A stretch of DNA of 64,000 bases from Pectobacterium betavasculorum (GCF_000749845.1 NZ_JQHM01000003.1:408933-472932); one strand, 5' to 3'; positions 1 to 10,796 are shown, counted from the first letter of the stretch. Notes: generated by a model from the sequence alone, not told the origin. A program made the numbers and translations.

Positions 1-929
1 CTGACCTGGTATTTATGACGGATCGTGGCGCGTTCTGTATGGGGCGGCCTGATATGGTCAAAGCGATGCTTGCCGAAGCGTCAGATCTCTACAGTTTGGG
101 TGGCGCGACGATGCATGCGAGACATTCGGGTCAGGTTCAATGTGTTTTTGAAACGGAGACGGTATTATTCTCTCGTTTACGAACGCTATTCTCTTTACTT
201 TTTCCACGACAGCACACTATTAATTTTACTCAGCCAGATGAGGTGGATGTTGATACTATTATTCCGACGGATCATCGAGTCCCCTATGACATGCATCGTT
301 TATTATCGGTGTTTATTGATAAAGAAAGTTTTTTTGAGTGTAGCCCTGATTACGCTCAGGAGGTGATAACGGGATGGGCGAAAGTTCAGGGTAATCCATT
401 CATTATTATTGCCAATAATCCCAAATATAAAGGTGGTGCGATTCACAGACAGTCTGCAACCAAAATGGTTCGGATGATTAATCTCGCGGCCAAGTGCCGT
501 ACGCCCATTCTCTTTATTGCGGATGTTCCAGGGTTTATGATCGGTAAAATAGCTGAGAGTAGTGGAATATTTTTAGCCGCAGCGGAGCTTTTCAAGGCTC
601 ACGTTAATTGTGAGGTCCCAAAGCTGTTTTTAGTCGCCAGAAAAGCTTACACAGGCGGCGTTTTTGCACTTGGGGGACCTGGATTTAATCCCACTGCTGT
701 TTTGGCTTATCCTCAGGCGAATGTCGGTGTCTATAGCGTGGAAACAATAAATAAGATTATGACGGCATCCCTTAATGAGCGAGAGCATCATATTCTTGCT
801 ACACTCAAAGCTGAAGTTTCTCATCCTGAGCGATTAAAAGACAAAGGACTGCTAACGGATGTTATTACTATTTCTCAGACCAGAGAGAAAATTATGACGT
901 ATTTATTTTCTGACTCTGCCAATCTTTAG
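1..929 (+). CDS. Carboxyltransferase subunit of a biotin-dependent acyl-CoA carboxylase (PccB-like), 5' partial
   Basis: The open frame runs in from before the window (codons start at base 3, reading DLVFMTDRG) and ends at a TAG at 927-929, so only the C-terminal part, about 309 residues, is present. The piece looks like the second half of a fused propionyl-CoA/acetyl-CoA carboxylase beta chain. It has a 'VPYDMHRLLS' segment, 'GNPFIIIANNP', and the glycine-rich oxyanion-type stretches 'ADVPGFMIGK' and 'YTGGVFALGGPGF'. The family moves CO2 from carboxybiotin to an acyl-CoA. The substrate cannot be told from this piece. The gene is visibly AT-rich next to the gud/gar genes that follow, which suggests acquired DNA such as the edge of a secondary-metabolite or lipid island to the left. 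No biotin carboxylase or BCCP gene is visible in the window. Confidence 0.8.
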   Translation, partial: DLVFMTDRGAFCMGRPDMVKAMLAEASDLYSLGGATMHARHSGQVQCVFETETVLFSRLRTLFSLLFPRQHTINFTQPDEVDVDTIIPTDHRVPYDMHRLLSVFIDKESFFECSPDYAQEVITGWAKVQGNPFIIIANNPKYKGGAIHRQSATKMVRMINLAAKCRTPILFIADVPGFMIGKIAESSGIFLAAAELFKAHVNCEVPKLFLVARKAYTGGVFALGGPGFNPTAVLAYPQANVGVYSVETINKIMTASLNEREHHILATLKAEVSHPERLKDKGLLTDVITISQTREKIMTYLFSDSANL

Positions 930-1433
930 CTTCTGCCACAATAGCGATGTCGATAGAATAAGCCAGCCAAATAAATAATAGCCGGGAAGACGAGCATTAT
1001 GTGTAACGTATGCTCGCTAATCCGGTGACTGAACACTGCCGTCTAGCTCCATCATGATGTAGACGCTATGCCATAGCGGTGGCATTTTCATTTCTGAAAT
1101 ATCATTGGGATGGCACCTATTTTACCCTTTGAAGAGATAAATTCGCTTTTCCCGGTTTTCGTGAAACACCTCCCATTGTATTGTGATAATGACATATTTA
1201 ATCTGCGTTTTGACGGGGAATGCTGTGCTATTGCCCAATGAGTTGTGAAATAAGAAAACTTATACTTTTTTACGGAGGTTGGTTAGGCGGCACGGATTAC
1301 GACACTGCTTTACCGATCGTTTTATTCCGGTATTAAGGTTGTTATACCTGTTTTTATTCTGATAACCCTACAAGCATTGTTTATTTCAAATCAGAGTAAA
1401 AACAAGGTCGCGCTAATAAAGTAGGAAAACAAC
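930..1433. other. Intergenic region, AT-rich, with short dyads
   Basis: No convincing gene was found here. Two dyads are visible: CGAGCAT/ATGCTCG (991-997 and 1010-1016, 12-nt loop) and a perfect 7+1+7 palindrome CGCTATG-C-CATAGCG at 1064-1078, followed by a weakly T-rich stretch. The second may help end transcription of the carboxyltransferase gene. The right half probably carries the promoter of the glucarate operon, but no single promoter stands out. Confidence 0.4.
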
Positions 1434-1580
1434 ATGAAATCATCTACTGGTGCACCATCTGTTTTTTATTTCTGTATGACAGAATTATTTTCACCTGCCT
1501 CAGCGCGCACCTGCGTTGTGGCAGACATCGGAAACCTAAGCGTCAACCCTGTGCGCTCCATTCATGACGGGAGCCTGTAA
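1434..1580 (+). CDS. 48-residue small ORF overlapping the gudX start (leader peptide or transporter remnant)
   Basis: An ATG at 1434 follows a good Shine-Dalgarno (TAGGAAAACAAC before the ATG) and opens 48 codons. The TAA stop (1578-1580) shares its last A with the gudX ATG, a layout typical of translational coupling. The peptide starts [10 protein letters not shown] and ends near '[13 protein letters not shown]'. In E. coli the glucarate transporter gene gudP lies directly upstream of gudX. The end of this ORF is loosely like the GudP C-terminus as I remember it (a 'VGDIKR.ELKPV'-type tail), so it could be an internally deleted gudP. The middle does not match, and it could equally be a small leader ORF or chance. 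Confidence 0.3.
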   Translation: MKSSTGAPSVFYFCMTELFSPASARTCVVADIGNLSVNPVRSIHDGSL

Positions 1581-2932
1581 TGACCAACTTTTCAGCGACT
1601 CCTGTAATTACCAACATGAAAGTCATCCCCGTTGCGGGCTATGACAGCATGCTGCTGAACATCGGTGGCGCACATGGTGCTTACTTCACGCGTAATATCG
1701 TGATTTTAACCGACAGCGCCGGGCATACGGGGGTTGGCGAAGCGCCCGGTGGCGAAGTCATTTACAACACGCTGGTCGAGGCCATTCCCCGCGTGAAGGG
1801 CGAACAAATTGCCCGCATGAACCGTTTGGTTCATGACATTCACATCGGCAACCAATCTTCGGATTTTGATTCTTTCGGCAAGGGCGCGTGGACGTTTGAG
1901 CTGCGTGTGAATGCGGTGGCGGCTCTCGAAGCGGCACTGCTCGACCTGTTGGGGCAATTTTTGGGTGTCCCCGTTGCTGAACTGCTGGGGCCGGGTAAGC
2001 AGCGTGATGAAGTTACCGTGCTCGGTTATCTGTTCTATATCGGCGACCGCACGAAGACGGATTTACCCTATTTATCAGGTGAGAAAGTATCGGGTGAAAA
2101 AGGCAAGCACGAGTGGTATCACCTGCGTCACCAACAGGCTATGGATAGCGAGGCGATTGTGCGTCTGGCCGAAGCGACCACCGACCGCTATGGATTTAAA
2201 GATTTCAAACTCAAGGGGGGCGTGCTGCCCGGTGAGCAGGAAATCGATGCTGTGAAGGCGTTGAAAAAACGATTCCCGGATGCCCGTATTACCGTCGATC
2301 CAAACGGTGCCTGGCTGCTGGACGAAGCGATAGATTTGTGCAAAGACATGACGGGCATTCTGACCTATGCAGAAGACCCGTGTGGTGCCGAGCAAGGTTT
2401 CTCCGGCCGTGAGGTGATGGCTGAGTTCCGCCGTGCTACTGGGCTGCCAGTAGCGACCAACATGATTGCCACCAACTGGCGTGAAATGAACCATGCCGTG
2501 ATGTTGCAGGCGGTCGATATCCCGCTGGCCGATCCGCATTTCTGGACGATGCACGGTGCGGTGCGCGTCGCCCAGTTATGTGATGAGTGGGGTCTGACAT
2601 GGGGCTGCCATTCAAATAACCATTTCGATATCTCTCTGGCGATGTTCACGCATGTAGGTGCAGCGGCGCCGGGTAACCCGACGGCGATTGATACGCACTG
2701 GATTTGGCAGGAAGGGCAGCATCTGACCAAAGAGCCGCTGCAAATCATCAACGGTAAAATTAAGGTGCCAGATCGTCCCGGTCTGGGGATTGAGCTGGAT
2801 ATGGAACAGGTCATGAAAGCTCACGATCTGTACAAAAAATTACCGAGCGGGGCACGTAATGATGCCGCAGCCATGCAGTACCTGATTCCGGGCTGGAAAT
2901 TTGATCGTAAACGCCCGGTTTTTGGCCGCTAA
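1580..2932 (+). CDS. gudX: Glucarate dehydratase-related protein GudX
   Basis: A 450-residue enolase-superfamily protein, close in length and sequence to the next gene (gudD), so the two are a tandem paralogous pair as in E. coli. It keeps the KLK motif in '[10 protein letters not shown]', the metal-binding segments 'TVDPNGAW', 'AEDPCGAEQ' and 'ATNMIAT', and the C-terminal '[12 protein letters not shown]' with the catalytic His. The residue before that motif is Cys (GCHSNN) where GudD has Ser (GSHSNN), a difference I also recall for E. coli GudX. The E. coli homologue is described as a weakly active glucarate dehydratase-related protein that may partner GudD, so a full catalytic role is uncertain. 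The start has a GGGAG Shine-Dalgarno 7-8 nt upstream. First large gene of the gud/gar cluster. Confidence 0.93.
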   Translation: MTNFSATPVITNMKVIPVAGYDSMLLNIGGAHGAYFTRNIVILTDSAGHTGVGEAPGGEVIYNTLVEAIPRVKGEQIARMNRLVHDIHIGNQSSDFDSFGKGAWTFELRVNAVAALEAALLDLLGQFLGVPVAELLGPGKQRDEVTVLGYLFYIGDRTKTDLPYLSGEKVSGEKGKHEWYHLRHQQAMDSEAIVRLAEATTDRYGFKDFKLKGGVLPGEQEIDAVKALKKRFPDARITVDPNGAWLLDEAIDLCKDMTGILTYAEDPCGAEQGFSGREVMAEFRRATGLPVATNMIATNWREMNHAVMLQAVDIPLADPHFWTMHGAVRVAQLCDEWGLTWGCHSNNHFDISLAMFTHVGAAAPGNPTAIDTHWIWQEGQHLTKEPLQIINGKIKVPDRPGLGIELDMEQVMKAHDLYKKLPSGARNDAAAMQYLIPGWKFDRKRPVFGR

Positions 2933-2969
2933 CCCTACAGAGAAAAATTAGAGAGATAAGGATAAGAAA

Positions 2970-4310
2970 ATGACGTTGCAAAATTCAACTCCGGTTATTA
3001 CCCACATGCAGGTTATTCCGGTTGCAGGTCACGACAGTATGCTGCTCAACCTGAGTGGCGCACATGCACCCTATTTCACTCGCAACATTGTGATTCTGAA
3101 AGATAACGCTGGGAATACCGGTGTCGGTGAAATTCCCGGCGGTGAGAAAATCCGTCAGACGCTGGAGGATGCTGCCGCACTGGTGGTGGGTAAAACGCTG
3201 GGCGAATACAAAAACGTGATGACGGCAGTGCGTGCGCAGTTCTCTGACCGTGACTCCTCTGGACGCGGTTTGCAGACGTTCGATCTGCGTATCACCATCC
3301 ATGTCGTCACGGGGATAGAAGCCGCCATGCTCGATCTGTTGGGGCAATTCCTCAATGTCAGCGTGGCCTCGCTGCTGGGCGATGGCCAACAGCGTGATGC
3401 GGTAGAAATGCTGGGTTATCTGTTCTACATCGGCGATCGTAATAAAACCGATCTGCCTTACCAGAATCAGACGAACGAGAAGTGCGACTGGTATCGTTTG
3501 CGTCACGAAGAAGCTCTGTCACCAGAAACCATCGTGCGTCTGGCTGAAGCCGCGTATGAAAAATACGGATTCAATGATTTCAAACTGAAAGGCGGCGTAC
3601 TGGCCGGTAGCGAAGAAGCCGAAGCGGTAACTGCGCTGGCTAAACGTTTCCCGCAGGCGCGCATTACGCTAGACCCGAACGGTGCCTGGTCGCTGGATGA
3701 AGCCATCGGTCTGGGCAAACAACTGCGCGGCGTACTGGCGTATGCAGAAGATCCGTGCGGCGCGGAACAAGGTTTCTCCGGTCGTGAAGTGATGGCTGAG
3801 TTCCGCCGTGCGACTGGTCTGCCTACCGCGACTAACATGATCGCTACCGACTGGCGACAAATGGGTCACACGATTTCTCTGCAATCGGTCGATATTCCGT
3901 TGGCCGATCCGCACTTCTGGACAATGCAAGGCTCCGTACGTGTGGCGCAGATGTGCCACGAATGGGGCTTGACCTGGGGTTCTCACTCCAATAACCACTT
4001 TGATATTTCACTGGCCATGTTTACTCAGGTCGCTGCGGCGGCACCGGGCAAGATTACGGCAATTGATACGCACTGGATCTGGCAGGAAGGCAACCAACGC
4101 CTGACGAAAGAACCGTTGCAGATTGTTGGCGGCATGGTGGAAGTGCCGAAGAAACCGGGTCTGGGCGTTGAGCTGGATATGGATCAGGTAATGAAAGCAC
4201 ACGAACTGTATAAAAACATGGGATTAGGCGCACGTAACGACGCAATGGGAATGCAGTACCTTATTCCTGAATGGACATTTGATAATAAACGTCCGTGTCT
4301 GGTTCGCTAA
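2970..4310 (+). CDS. gudD: D-glucarate dehydratase GudD
   Basis: A 446-residue enolase-superfamily enzyme that dehydrates D-glucarate (and L-idarate) to 5-keto-4-deoxy-D-glucarate in the cytoplasm. Visible catalytic features are the 'FKLKGGV' lysine pair near residue 200, the metal ligands in 'LDPNGAW', 'AEDPCG' and 'ATNMIAT', and the '[11 protein letters not shown]' motif with the catalytic His. It lies 37 bp after gudX on the same strand and is followed 69 bp later by the aldolase garL, so the four steps from glucarate to glycerate lie in pathway order. Confidence 0.96.
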   Translation: MTLQNSTPVITHMQVIPVAGHDSMLLNLSGAHAPYFTRNIVILKDNAGNTGVGEIPGGEKIRQTLEDAAALVVGKTLGEYKNVMTAVRAQFSDRDSSGRGLQTFDLRITIHVVTGIEAAMLDLLGQFLNVSVASLLGDGQQRDAVEMLGYLFYIGDRNKTDLPYQNQTNEKCDWYRLRHEEALSPETIVRLAEAAYEKYGFNDFKLKGGVLAGSEEAEAVTALAKRFPQARITLDPNGAWSLDEAIGLGKQLRGVLAYAEDPCGAEQGFSGREVMAEFRRATGLPTATNMIATDWRQMGHTISLQSVDIPLADPHFWTMQGSVRVAQMCHEWGLTWGSHSNNHFDISLAMFTQVAAAAPGKITAIDTHWIWQEGNQRLTKEPLQIVGGMVEVPKKPGLGVELDMDQVMKAHELYKNMGLGARNDAMGMQYLIPEWTFDNKRPCLVR

Positions 4311-4379
4311 CGTTTTGCTTTTCCGTTTTTTGAGCGCGCCGCTTCAGGTAAGCGGCGCTGGAATGACCGAGGATAAAAA

Positions 4380-5150
4380 ATGAAGACTCCGCTGTTACCT
4401 AACCGTTTTCGCCAAGATTTACAGCAGGGGAAAACGTTGATTGGCTGCTGGTGTGCGCTAGGCAACCCGATTTCAACTGAAGTGCTGGGGCTGGCGGGAT
4501 TCGACTGGCTGGTGCTGGATGGAGAACATGCGCCTAACGATATCGTGACGTTTATTCCTCAGCTAATGGCGCTGAAAGGGAGTCACAGTGCACCTGTCGT
4601 TCGCCCGCCGTGCAATGAGCCGATCATCATCAAACGGCTGTTGGATATTGGGTTCAATAACTTCCTGATTCCCTTTGTGGAAACGGCAGAAGAAGCCGCG
4701 CGTGCGGTTGCCTCCACCCGTTATCCGCCAGCGGGTATTCGCGGTGTTTCCGTGGCGCACCGTAGCAATAGCTATGGCACCGAACCGGACTATTTCGCCA
4801 AGATTAACGACAACATTACCGTCGTAGTGCAAATCGAAAGCCAGGACGGCCTCGATAACCTGGATGCGATCATCGCCGTTGACGGCGTAGACGGCGTATT
4901 TGTTGGCCCGAGCGATCTGTCTGCGGCATTGGGCTATCTCGGTCAGCCTAACCATCCTGATGTGCAGAAAGCGATTCGCCACATCTTCGATCGCGCTGCT
5001 GCGCATAACAAACCGTGCGGCATTCTGGCACCGGTTGAAGCCGACGCACGGCGCTATCTGGAATGGGGGGCAAGCTTCGTCGCGGTAGGAAGCGATCTGG
5101 GCGTGTTCCGCAGCGCGACGCAGGCGCTGAGCGACAAATACAAAAAATGA
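4380..5150 (+). CDS. garL: 5-keto-4-deoxy-D-glucarate aldolase GarL
   Basis: A 256-residue HpcH/HpaI-family class II aldolase. It cleaves 5-keto-4-deoxy-D-glucarate (and 2-keto-3-deoxyglucarate) to pyruvate and tartronate semialdehyde. Typical segments are '[10 protein letters not shown]' near residue 45, '[16 protein letters not shown]' carrying the metal-binding Glu, and '[16 protein letters not shown]' carrying the metal-binding Asp. The ATG follows a GAGGATAAAAA ribosome-binding site. Its place after gudD and before garR fits the pathway. Confidence 0.95.
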   Translation: MKTPLLPNRFRQDLQQGKTLIGCWCALGNPISTEVLGLAGFDWLVLDGEHAPNDIVTFIPQLMALKGSHSAPVVRPPCNEPIIIKRLLDIGFNNFLIPFVETAEEAARAVASTRYPPAGIRGVSVAHRSNSYGTEPDYFAKINDNITVVVQIESQDGLDNLDAIIAVDGVDGVFVGPSDLSAALGYLGQPNHPDVQKAIRHIFDRAAAHNKPCGILAPVEADARRYLEWGASFVAVGSDLGVFRSATQALSDKYKK

Positions 5151-5240
5151 TTCAGTGATTCCGTTGCGAATCGGAGCCGTCATGGGACGGGGCCATCGTG
5201 AATTGAAGTGATATCTACATCAGACAATGAGGTTAGGGCG

Positions 5241-6125
5241 ATGAAAATTGGTTTTATTGGACTGGGCATTATGGGAAAACCGATGAGTAAAAATCTGCTG
5301 AAAGCAGGTTACTCATTAGTCGTGATGGACAGAAATCTGGAAGCGGTCGCGGAAGTGGTTGCGGCAGGTGCGACGTCAGCTGAAACGCCGAAACAGGTTG
5401 CGGAACAGAGCGATGTCATCATCACCATGCTGCCTAACTCTCCACACGTTAAAGAGGTGGTGCTGGGTGAAAACGGCGTCATCGATGGAGCACGTGCCGG
5501 AAGCATTGTAGTGGATATGAGTTCAATCGCACCGCTTGCCAGCCGTGAAATTGCTGCTGTGCTGGCGGCGAAAGAGATCGCCATGCTGGATGCGCCGGTC
5601 AGCGGCGGTGAACCGAAAGCGATCGACGGCACGCTGTCCGTGATGGTCGGTGGTGATAAAGCGCAGTTTGATCGCTGCTTTGAAATTCTGAAATCAATGG
5701 CCGGTTCTGTTGTACATACTGGTGATATCGGTGCGGGCAACGTCACCAAACTGGCGAATCAGGTGATTGTGGCGCTGAATATTGCCGCTATGTCCGAAGC
5801 GCTGGTACTGGCGACGAAAGCAGGTGTTAATCCAGATTTGGTTTATCAGGCGATTCGCGGCGGGCTGGCGGGCAGCACCGTGCTGGATGCGAAAGCGCCG
5901 ATGGTCATGGATCGTAACTTTAAGCCGGGTTTCCGCATCGATCTGCATATTAAAGATCTGGCGAATGCACTGGATACCTCACACGGCGTTGGCGCACAGT
6001 TGCCGTTAACGGCGGCGGTGATGGAAATGATGCAGGCGCTGAAAGCGGACGATCTGGGATCGGCCGACCATAGCGCACTGGCGTGTTACTACGAGAAGCT
6101 GGCCAAAGTAGAAGTCACGAGATAA
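5241..6125 (+). CDS. garR: Tartronate semialdehyde reductase GarR
   Basis: A 294-residue beta-hydroxyacid dehydrogenase. It reduces tartronate semialdehyde (2-hydroxy-3-oxopropanoate) to D-glycerate with NAD(P)H. The N-terminal Rossmann motif is 'GFIGLGIMGKPMSKNLL', the substrate-binding motif is 'DAPVSGGEPKA', and the catalytic Lys lies in 'GAGNVTKLANQ'. The frame is open further upstream, but this ATG aligns with the start I recall for E. coli GarR and keeps the Rossmann strand at the very N-terminus. Confidence 0.95.
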   Translation: MKIGFIGLGIMGKPMSKNLLKAGYSLVVMDRNLEAVAEVVAAGATSAETPKQVAEQSDVIITMLPNSPHVKEVVLGENGVIDGARAGSIVVDMSSIAPLASREIAAVLAAKEIAMLDAPVSGGEPKAIDGTLSVMVGGDKAQFDRCFEILKSMAGSVVHTGDIGAGNVTKLANQVIVALNIAAMSEALVLATKAGVNPDLVYQAIRGGLAGSTVLDAKAPMVMDRNFKPGFRIDLHIKDLANALDTSHGVGAQLPLTAAVMEMMQALKADDLGSADHSALACYYEKLAKVEVTR

Positions 6126-6301
6126 CCCGTGAAGCGATAGTCACGAGGCTGGCACTGTGTGTCAGCCGACTGGCAGATAATCATTCTGATCTACCCAAGA
6201 GATTTCAGGATCTCTGCCCTGAGAATTGGTGGGTATAAGCGCTATTTCATGAGCGCGCGGATTATTGATGCAATCGGAACGTTGATGAAATCGGATCGTT
6301 T

Positions 6302-7447
6302 ATGAAAATAGTGATCGCACCGGATTCTTATAAAGAAAGCCTGTCTGCGCAAGAGGTTGCCACGCAGATTGAAAAGGGATTTCGTGAAATATTTCCCGAT
6401 GCCTGCTATGTCAAATTGCCCGTTGCAGATGGTGGGGAAGGGACGGTTGAAGCCATGGTGGCTGCGACTGATGGCAAGATTGTGAATGTTAAGGTGACAG
6501 GGCCGTTAGGCGATAACATTGATGCGTTCTTTGGCCTGTCTGGCGATGAAAAAACGGCTTTTATTGAGATGGCGGCGGCAAGCGGTCTGGAACGCGTGCC
6601 TTCTCAACGGCGTAATCCGCTAAAGACCACGAGCTATGGCACAGGCGAGTTGATTCGCTGCGCGTTGGATCACGGCGTTCGGCACTGCATCATCGGGATT
6701 GGCGGGAGCGCAACCAATGATGGCGGATCTGGCATGGTGCAGGCGCTGGGCGCGAAGTTGCTGGATAAGCAGGGCGAACAGATTGGTTTTGGTGGCGGTG
6801 AACTCGACAAGCTCGCCAGCATTGATATCAGCGAGCTGGATGAGCGTATTAAAGGCTGCCGTTTTGAAGTGGCCTGCGATGTGACTAACCCGTTGACGGG
6901 TAAACAGGGAGCCTCGGCTATTTTTGGGCCTCAGAAAGGCGCAACGACTGAGATGATCGAACAGTTGGATAATGCGTTGAAGCATTATGCGGCGGTGATC
7001 CGGCACGATCTGGATATGGACGTGGAACAGGTTCCCGGAGCGGGTGCGGCGGGTGGAATGGGGGCGGCGTTACAGGCCTTTTGCGGCGCTGAACTTCGTC
7101 AGGGTATTGAGATTGTTACGGAAGCACTGGGGCTGGATGAACTGGTACGAGATGCCACGCTGGTGATTACCGGAGAAGGGCGTATCGACAGCCAGACGAT
7201 TCATGGCAAAGTGCCGATTGGCGTGGCACGAGTCGCCAAACAGTATAATAAACCGGTTATTGGTATTGCAGGCAGCCTGACGGCAGATGTCTCAGTGGTG
7301 CATGAACATGGTCTGGATGCCGTATTCAGCGTGCTTTACAACATCTGCTCACTAGAAGAAGCGCTGGATAATGCGGCAGAGAATGTGCGAATGACGGCGC
7401 GTAATATCGCCGCCACGATCCGACTGGCGCAGTCGGTATCTCGTTAA
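6302..7447 (+). CDS. garK: Glycerate 2-kinase GarK
   Basis: A 381-residue member of the GarK/GlxK glycerate kinase family. It phosphorylates D-glycerate to 2-phosphoglycerate, which enters glycolysis just before enolase. Recognisable segments are 'KIVIAPDSYKESLSA' at the N-terminus, 'PVADGGEGTVEA', 'GIGGSATNDGGSGM' and 'VPGAGAAGGMGA'. It lies 176 bp after garR on the same strand and completes the glucarate route. A short CATCG/CGATG hairpin followed by a loose T-rich stretch (7452-7490) may end the unit. The paralogue glxK cannot be excluded by sequence alone, but the context favours garK. Confidence 0.9.
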   Translation: MKIVIAPDSYKESLSAQEVATQIEKGFREIFPDACYVKLPVADGGEGTVEAMVAATDGKIVNVKVTGPLGDNIDAFFGLSGDEKTAFIEMAAASGLERVPSQRRNPLKTTSYGTGELIRCALDHGVRHCIIGIGGSATNDGGSGMVQALGAKLLDKQGEQIGFGGGELDKLASIDISELDERIKGCRFEVACDVTNPLTGKQGASAIFGPQKGATTEMIEQLDNALKHYAAVIRHDLDMDVEQVPGAGAAGGMGAALQAFCGAELRQGIEIVTEALGLDELVRDATLVITGEGRIDSQTIHGKVPIGVARVAKQYNKPVIGIAGSLTADVSVVHEHGLDAVFSVLYNICSLEEALDNAAENVRMTARNIAATIRLAQSVSR

Positions 7448-7500
7448 TCGTCATCGCGATTCGATGGTGTTTGATATTTTTCTATGCAGACTGAGAGACG

Positions 7501-7831
7501 GTTTCGTGCGCCACAATACGGCTATTTCATGCTACTTCGCCGCACGCGCCCGACACGGGACGGCTCAAACGCCGCTCGCCCCGTGACCCCAGGCTTTCGG
7601 CGGAAATTATGCCGCTAACGCGGTACCTTCGTCGATATCCGGCTTAACGGACCGCTTGCGACACGTTTACTCGCCCCATAAATGGGGCTCACCCTTCGGG
7701 CCAGCACGAGTGCTGTTCAAAAACGTCTCTGACGTTTTTGTCCGACGTGGCGCAAGCTTTCGCCGCGTCCTGCGGCTCATCCGAAGCCCGCTATCTCCTC
7801 AGCATAATTTTTTACGCCGTATAACAGCAAA
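7501..7831. repeat. Dispersed intergenic repeat, copy 1 (about 330 bp, full-length form)
   Basis: This 450-bp gap between garK and barA is largely filled by a sequence that recurs at 23693-24010 and, in shortened form, at 14491-14741. Landmarks are 'GTTTCGTGCGCCACA' at the left, 'AAATTATGCCGCT', 'GCCCCATAAATGGGGC' (a hairpin), 'AAACGTCTCTGACGTTT' (a hairpin), and 'GCATAATTTTTTACGCCG' at the right. The core from about 7660 to 7740 is nearly identical to copy 3. It contains several short inverted repeats and no convincing gene; the open frames inside it are by-products. Confidence 0.8.
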
Positions 7832-7898
7832 GCGCATGAAACTGTCTCTGCATCCACATAGCATGTGACAAAAAGACAGGGCTATGCAGGGATATTGA

Positions 7899-10694
7899 TT
7901 ACGAATGCCTCGGTTTGATATGCGGCTGGGCGGCTTTGTTGACGTTATCGATCTCGTCTAGTAATTCCAGCCATTCGGGTTCCAGATCGCTGGCGTGAAC
8001 GCCTTTACGCAACTGTTGTTCCAGATAGCGACAGATACGTTGCAGACGTGGAACGCCGCTGTAGCTGCAACTGCCGTGCAGTTTATGAACCAGCTCGATA
8101 ATCTCGTCATCCGTCTGACCATTCAGCACCTTTTCTATCTTTTGTCGAACTTCCGGCAGGAAATCCAACAGCATTTGTAACAGGTCACGCGCCAGTTCCG
8201 GCTTGTTCGCTGCCTGTTGCTGCGCCAGCGCCCAGTCGAGCGAGAGTTGGCTATCGTCGTGTTCGTTCAGTAAACCTGCAATATTTCCCCGGTCGCGCTT
8301 CAACGGATCTTTCCGCGCATGGCGGGTCAGCACGCTTTTCAGCATCTGCTCGTCTATCGGTTTAGCCAGATAGTCGTCCATTCCCGAGCGTAGCAGATGT
8401 TCACGTTCACCCGTCATAGTCTGCGCGGTTACCGCAATGATAGGCGTAGCGGCATGATGGGGGAGCTGGCGGATCAGCTCGCTAGCGCAAATGCCGTCCA
8501 TACCGGGCATTTGAATATCCATGAGGATAATATCGACTTGATGCATTTTTGCCTGTGAAATAGCGTCTGTTCCGCTTTCGCACAGGATAATTGTATCGAC
8601 CTGTTCTTCCAACAGTGTCCCGATCAGTTTCAGGTTGGCTGGATTGTCATCCACCGCCATCACGCTAAGCCGTAGACGGGCTGGGTGGCTGACGACACTC
8701 TGGTGCGAGGTGGCAGCGTCCGGCAGAAAAGAAAGCTGAAATAGTGTGCTGTCCTGTAGCAAAGGCAGCAGGCGTGATGCCGCCAGCGGTTTGATGAGGC
8801 ACGCGTGTACGCCGAAGGTTTTCAACTGCTCGGCATCCATTTGTGCCAGGCTGGGCAGCGCCAGAATCACGCAAGGTGCACGGCGGCAGATATCGCGCAG
8901 TCTGGGCGTGTAGTCGAGCAGCGTATTGCGATACTGCACGGGAATACCGAGCAGCAGGATATCAAAATCACCTTCCGGCAATTGCTCAAACGTCGGGCTG
9001 TAGCTCACCACCAACGGCGTCTGGCTCAGGATATCCAGCGTGGCCTGCGCAGCGATGGGATGATACTCAACGTAGGCCAAATGTTTGCCTTGCAGCATCG
9101 TATAGGCTGGCTCACTCGGTATAGCGTGAGGATTGAGCGGCAGCGTGATGTGGAACCAGAAGGTTGACCCTTTGTTGAGCTGGCTCTGGAAACTGATATC
9201 TCCACCCATTTCTTTGACCAGACGCTGGGTGATGACCAGCCCAAGCCCCGTGCCACCATGGCGGCGTGAGATACTGGTGTCGGCCTGACGGAAAGCCTGA
9301 AACAGCTGCGACTGCTGCAACTCGGCAATGCCGATGCCGGTGTCACGTATCTGCACCTCTAGCTGAACCTGATGATGTTCCTGTCGGCGTTTCTCCACCC
9401 GAATATCGATATTGCCCTGTTCCGTGAACTTGATCGCGTTGCCCAACAGGTTGGTGATGATTTGCTGTATCCGCAGCGGATCGCCGACAAACTGTTCGGG
9501 AACGTCATTCTGAATACTGAGCGTTAGCTCCAGCCCTTTTTCATGTGCTGTATGTGCCAGCAACATCACGACGTCATCCAGCGTGCTGTGCAGGGAGAAT
9601 GGAATATCCTCCAGCACGAGCTTTCCGGCCTCCAGTTTTGAGAAATCCAGTACATCGTTAATAATATTCAGCAGGTTATTGGCGGAACGTTCGATGGTAA
9701 GCAGATAATCAGTTTGTGTCGTGTTCAGCGGAGTCTTCAGCGTCTGGCGGGTGAAACCGATCACGCCATTCAGCGGTGTTCTCAGTTCATGTGACATATT
9801 CGCCAGAAACTCAGACTTGATACGTGCTGCTTCCTGCGCCCGCCTTTTCGCCAGATCCAGTTCGACGTTTTGGATCTCCATTTGCTCCAGCGTTTCCCGC
9901 AGATCGTAGGTTGCCTGATCGATGTTTTGCTGCATCTCTTCGTGGTAGGCTGTCAGCGACATCGCCATCGAGTTAATGCCGTTTTTCAGCATATCCAGCT
10001 CGCCGAGCATGTAACCCTCCACTCGACTATCCAACTGTCCGCGGCGAATACGATCGACGGTATCAACCATATTGCGGATTGGGGTGGTGACATCCCGCAT
10101 CAGGCGATAGGCAAAGAGGACGGCAGCACCCAAAGATAACAGCAGCAGAAGCGTGGCGATAAAGATCTCTTGATATTGCTGAAGTCGAATGGCACTGGTA
10201 TCCAGCTCGATCATCAGATAACCGAGAGGCACCGCTGTATCGGGGAGTATGGGTGTCCCCCCGGCAGGCATGAATTCGCTGTCATTAACGATCGGCATGT
10301 GCAGAATCAGTGAATCGTTCTTATAGTGCAGGTGTAGCTTATTGTACGAAAGCGCATCGCTGCTGAGCGGCTGCAATGCCACGTTGTTGCGCACATTGGT
10401 CGTAGCCAATAGCTGATTATGGGCATCGAACACGCTAATGGTACGGATAATCGTGGAGTGGCGGCGATGAAGCGTGTTGATTAATCCAGGTATTGTTTCC
10501 ATCTGGCGATGGGTGATGGCGTAAGCGCTGATGGTCGCTAACGGTTCAATGATGCTGATGCCCGAGTCGGCCAACTGCGCCTGCAACTGATTGTAACGAT
10601 GGATGACGAAGAACGAACTGAGCAGTAGCCCGATCATCAGCGTCGGTGCCAAAATCAGTATCAACATCCGTGCGCGAAGACTGTATTTGGTCAT
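7899..10694 (-). CDS. barA: Hybrid sensor histidine kinase BarA (GacS/ExpS type)
   Basis: A 931-residue inner-membrane hybrid kinase, near the usual BarA length. Order of parts: N-terminal membrane helix ([17 protein letters not shown]), periplasmic sensor of about 130 residues, second helix near residue 180, HAMP linker, histidine kinase with H-box '[14 protein letters not shown]', N- and G-boxes ('[11 protein letters not shown]', 'GTGLGL'), a degenerate central receiver-like segment, a true receiver ('[13 protein letters not shown]', phosphoacceptor Asp), and a C-terminal Hpt domain ('[11 protein letters not shown]'). With the response regulator UvrY/GacA (not in this window) it drives CsrB/RsmB RNA synthesis. 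In soft-rot bacteria this controls exoenzymes and virulence. It is divergent from rlmD, as in E. coli. Confidence 0.95.
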   Translation of the reverse strand: MTKYSLRARMLILILAPTLMIGLLLSSFFVIHRYNQLQAQLADSGISIIEPLATISAYAITHRQMETIPGLINTLHRRHSTIIRTISVFDAHNQLLATTNVRNNVALQPLSSDALSYNKLHLHYKNDSLILHMPIVNDSEFMPAGGTPILPDTAVPLGYLMIELDTSAIRLQQYQEIFIATLLLLLSLGAAVLFAYRLMRDVTTPIRNMVDTVDRIRRGQLDSRVEGYMLGELDMLKNGINSMAMSLTAYHEEMQQNIDQATYDLRETLEQMEIQNVELDLAKRRAQEAARIKSEFLANMSHELRTPLNGVIGFTRQTLKTPLNTTQTDYLLTIERSANNLLNIINDVLDFSKLEAGKLVLEDIPFSLHSTLDDVVMLLAHTAHEKGLELTLSIQNDVPEQFVGDPLRIQQIITNLLGNAIKFTEQGNIDIRVEKRRQEHHQVQLEVQIRDTGIGIAELQQSQLFQAFRQADTSISRRHGGTGLGLVITQRLVKEMGGDISFQSQLNKGSTFWFHITLPLNPHAIPSEPAYTMLQGKHLAYVEYHPIAAQATLDILSQTPLVVSYSPTFEQLPEGDFDILLLGIPVQYRNTLLDYTPRLRDICRRAPCVILALPSLAQMDAEQLKTFGVHACLIKPLAASRLLPLLQDSTLFQLSFLPDAATSHQSVVSHPARLRLSVMAVDDNPANLKLIGTLLEEQVDTIILCESGTDAISQAKMHQVDIILMDIQMPGMDGICASELIRQLPHHAATPIIAVTAQTMTGEREHLLRSGMDDYLAKPIDEQMLKSVLTRHARKDPLKRDRGNIAGLLNEHDDSQLSLDWALAQQQAANKPELARDLLQMLLDFLPEVRQKIEKVLNGQTDDEIIELVHKLHGSCSYSGVPRLQRICRYLEQQLRKGVHASDLEPEWLELLDEIDNVNKAAQPHIKPRHS

Positions 10695-10796
10695 GAGGTT
10701 CCAATGTGGGAGAATTAGAGGATGCTAGGCACCCTATTATTTAATTTAGTTATTGGGTACAGCCGTTCAACTCAAGAGATCAATCGATAGCACATT

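Noticed and set aside
7656..7868. Short frames within the dispersed repeats (also 23637-24052 and 14461-14649)
   Set aside because: The matching frames are not conserved between the repeat copies and have no ribosome-binding sites; the repeat is non-coding by appearance.
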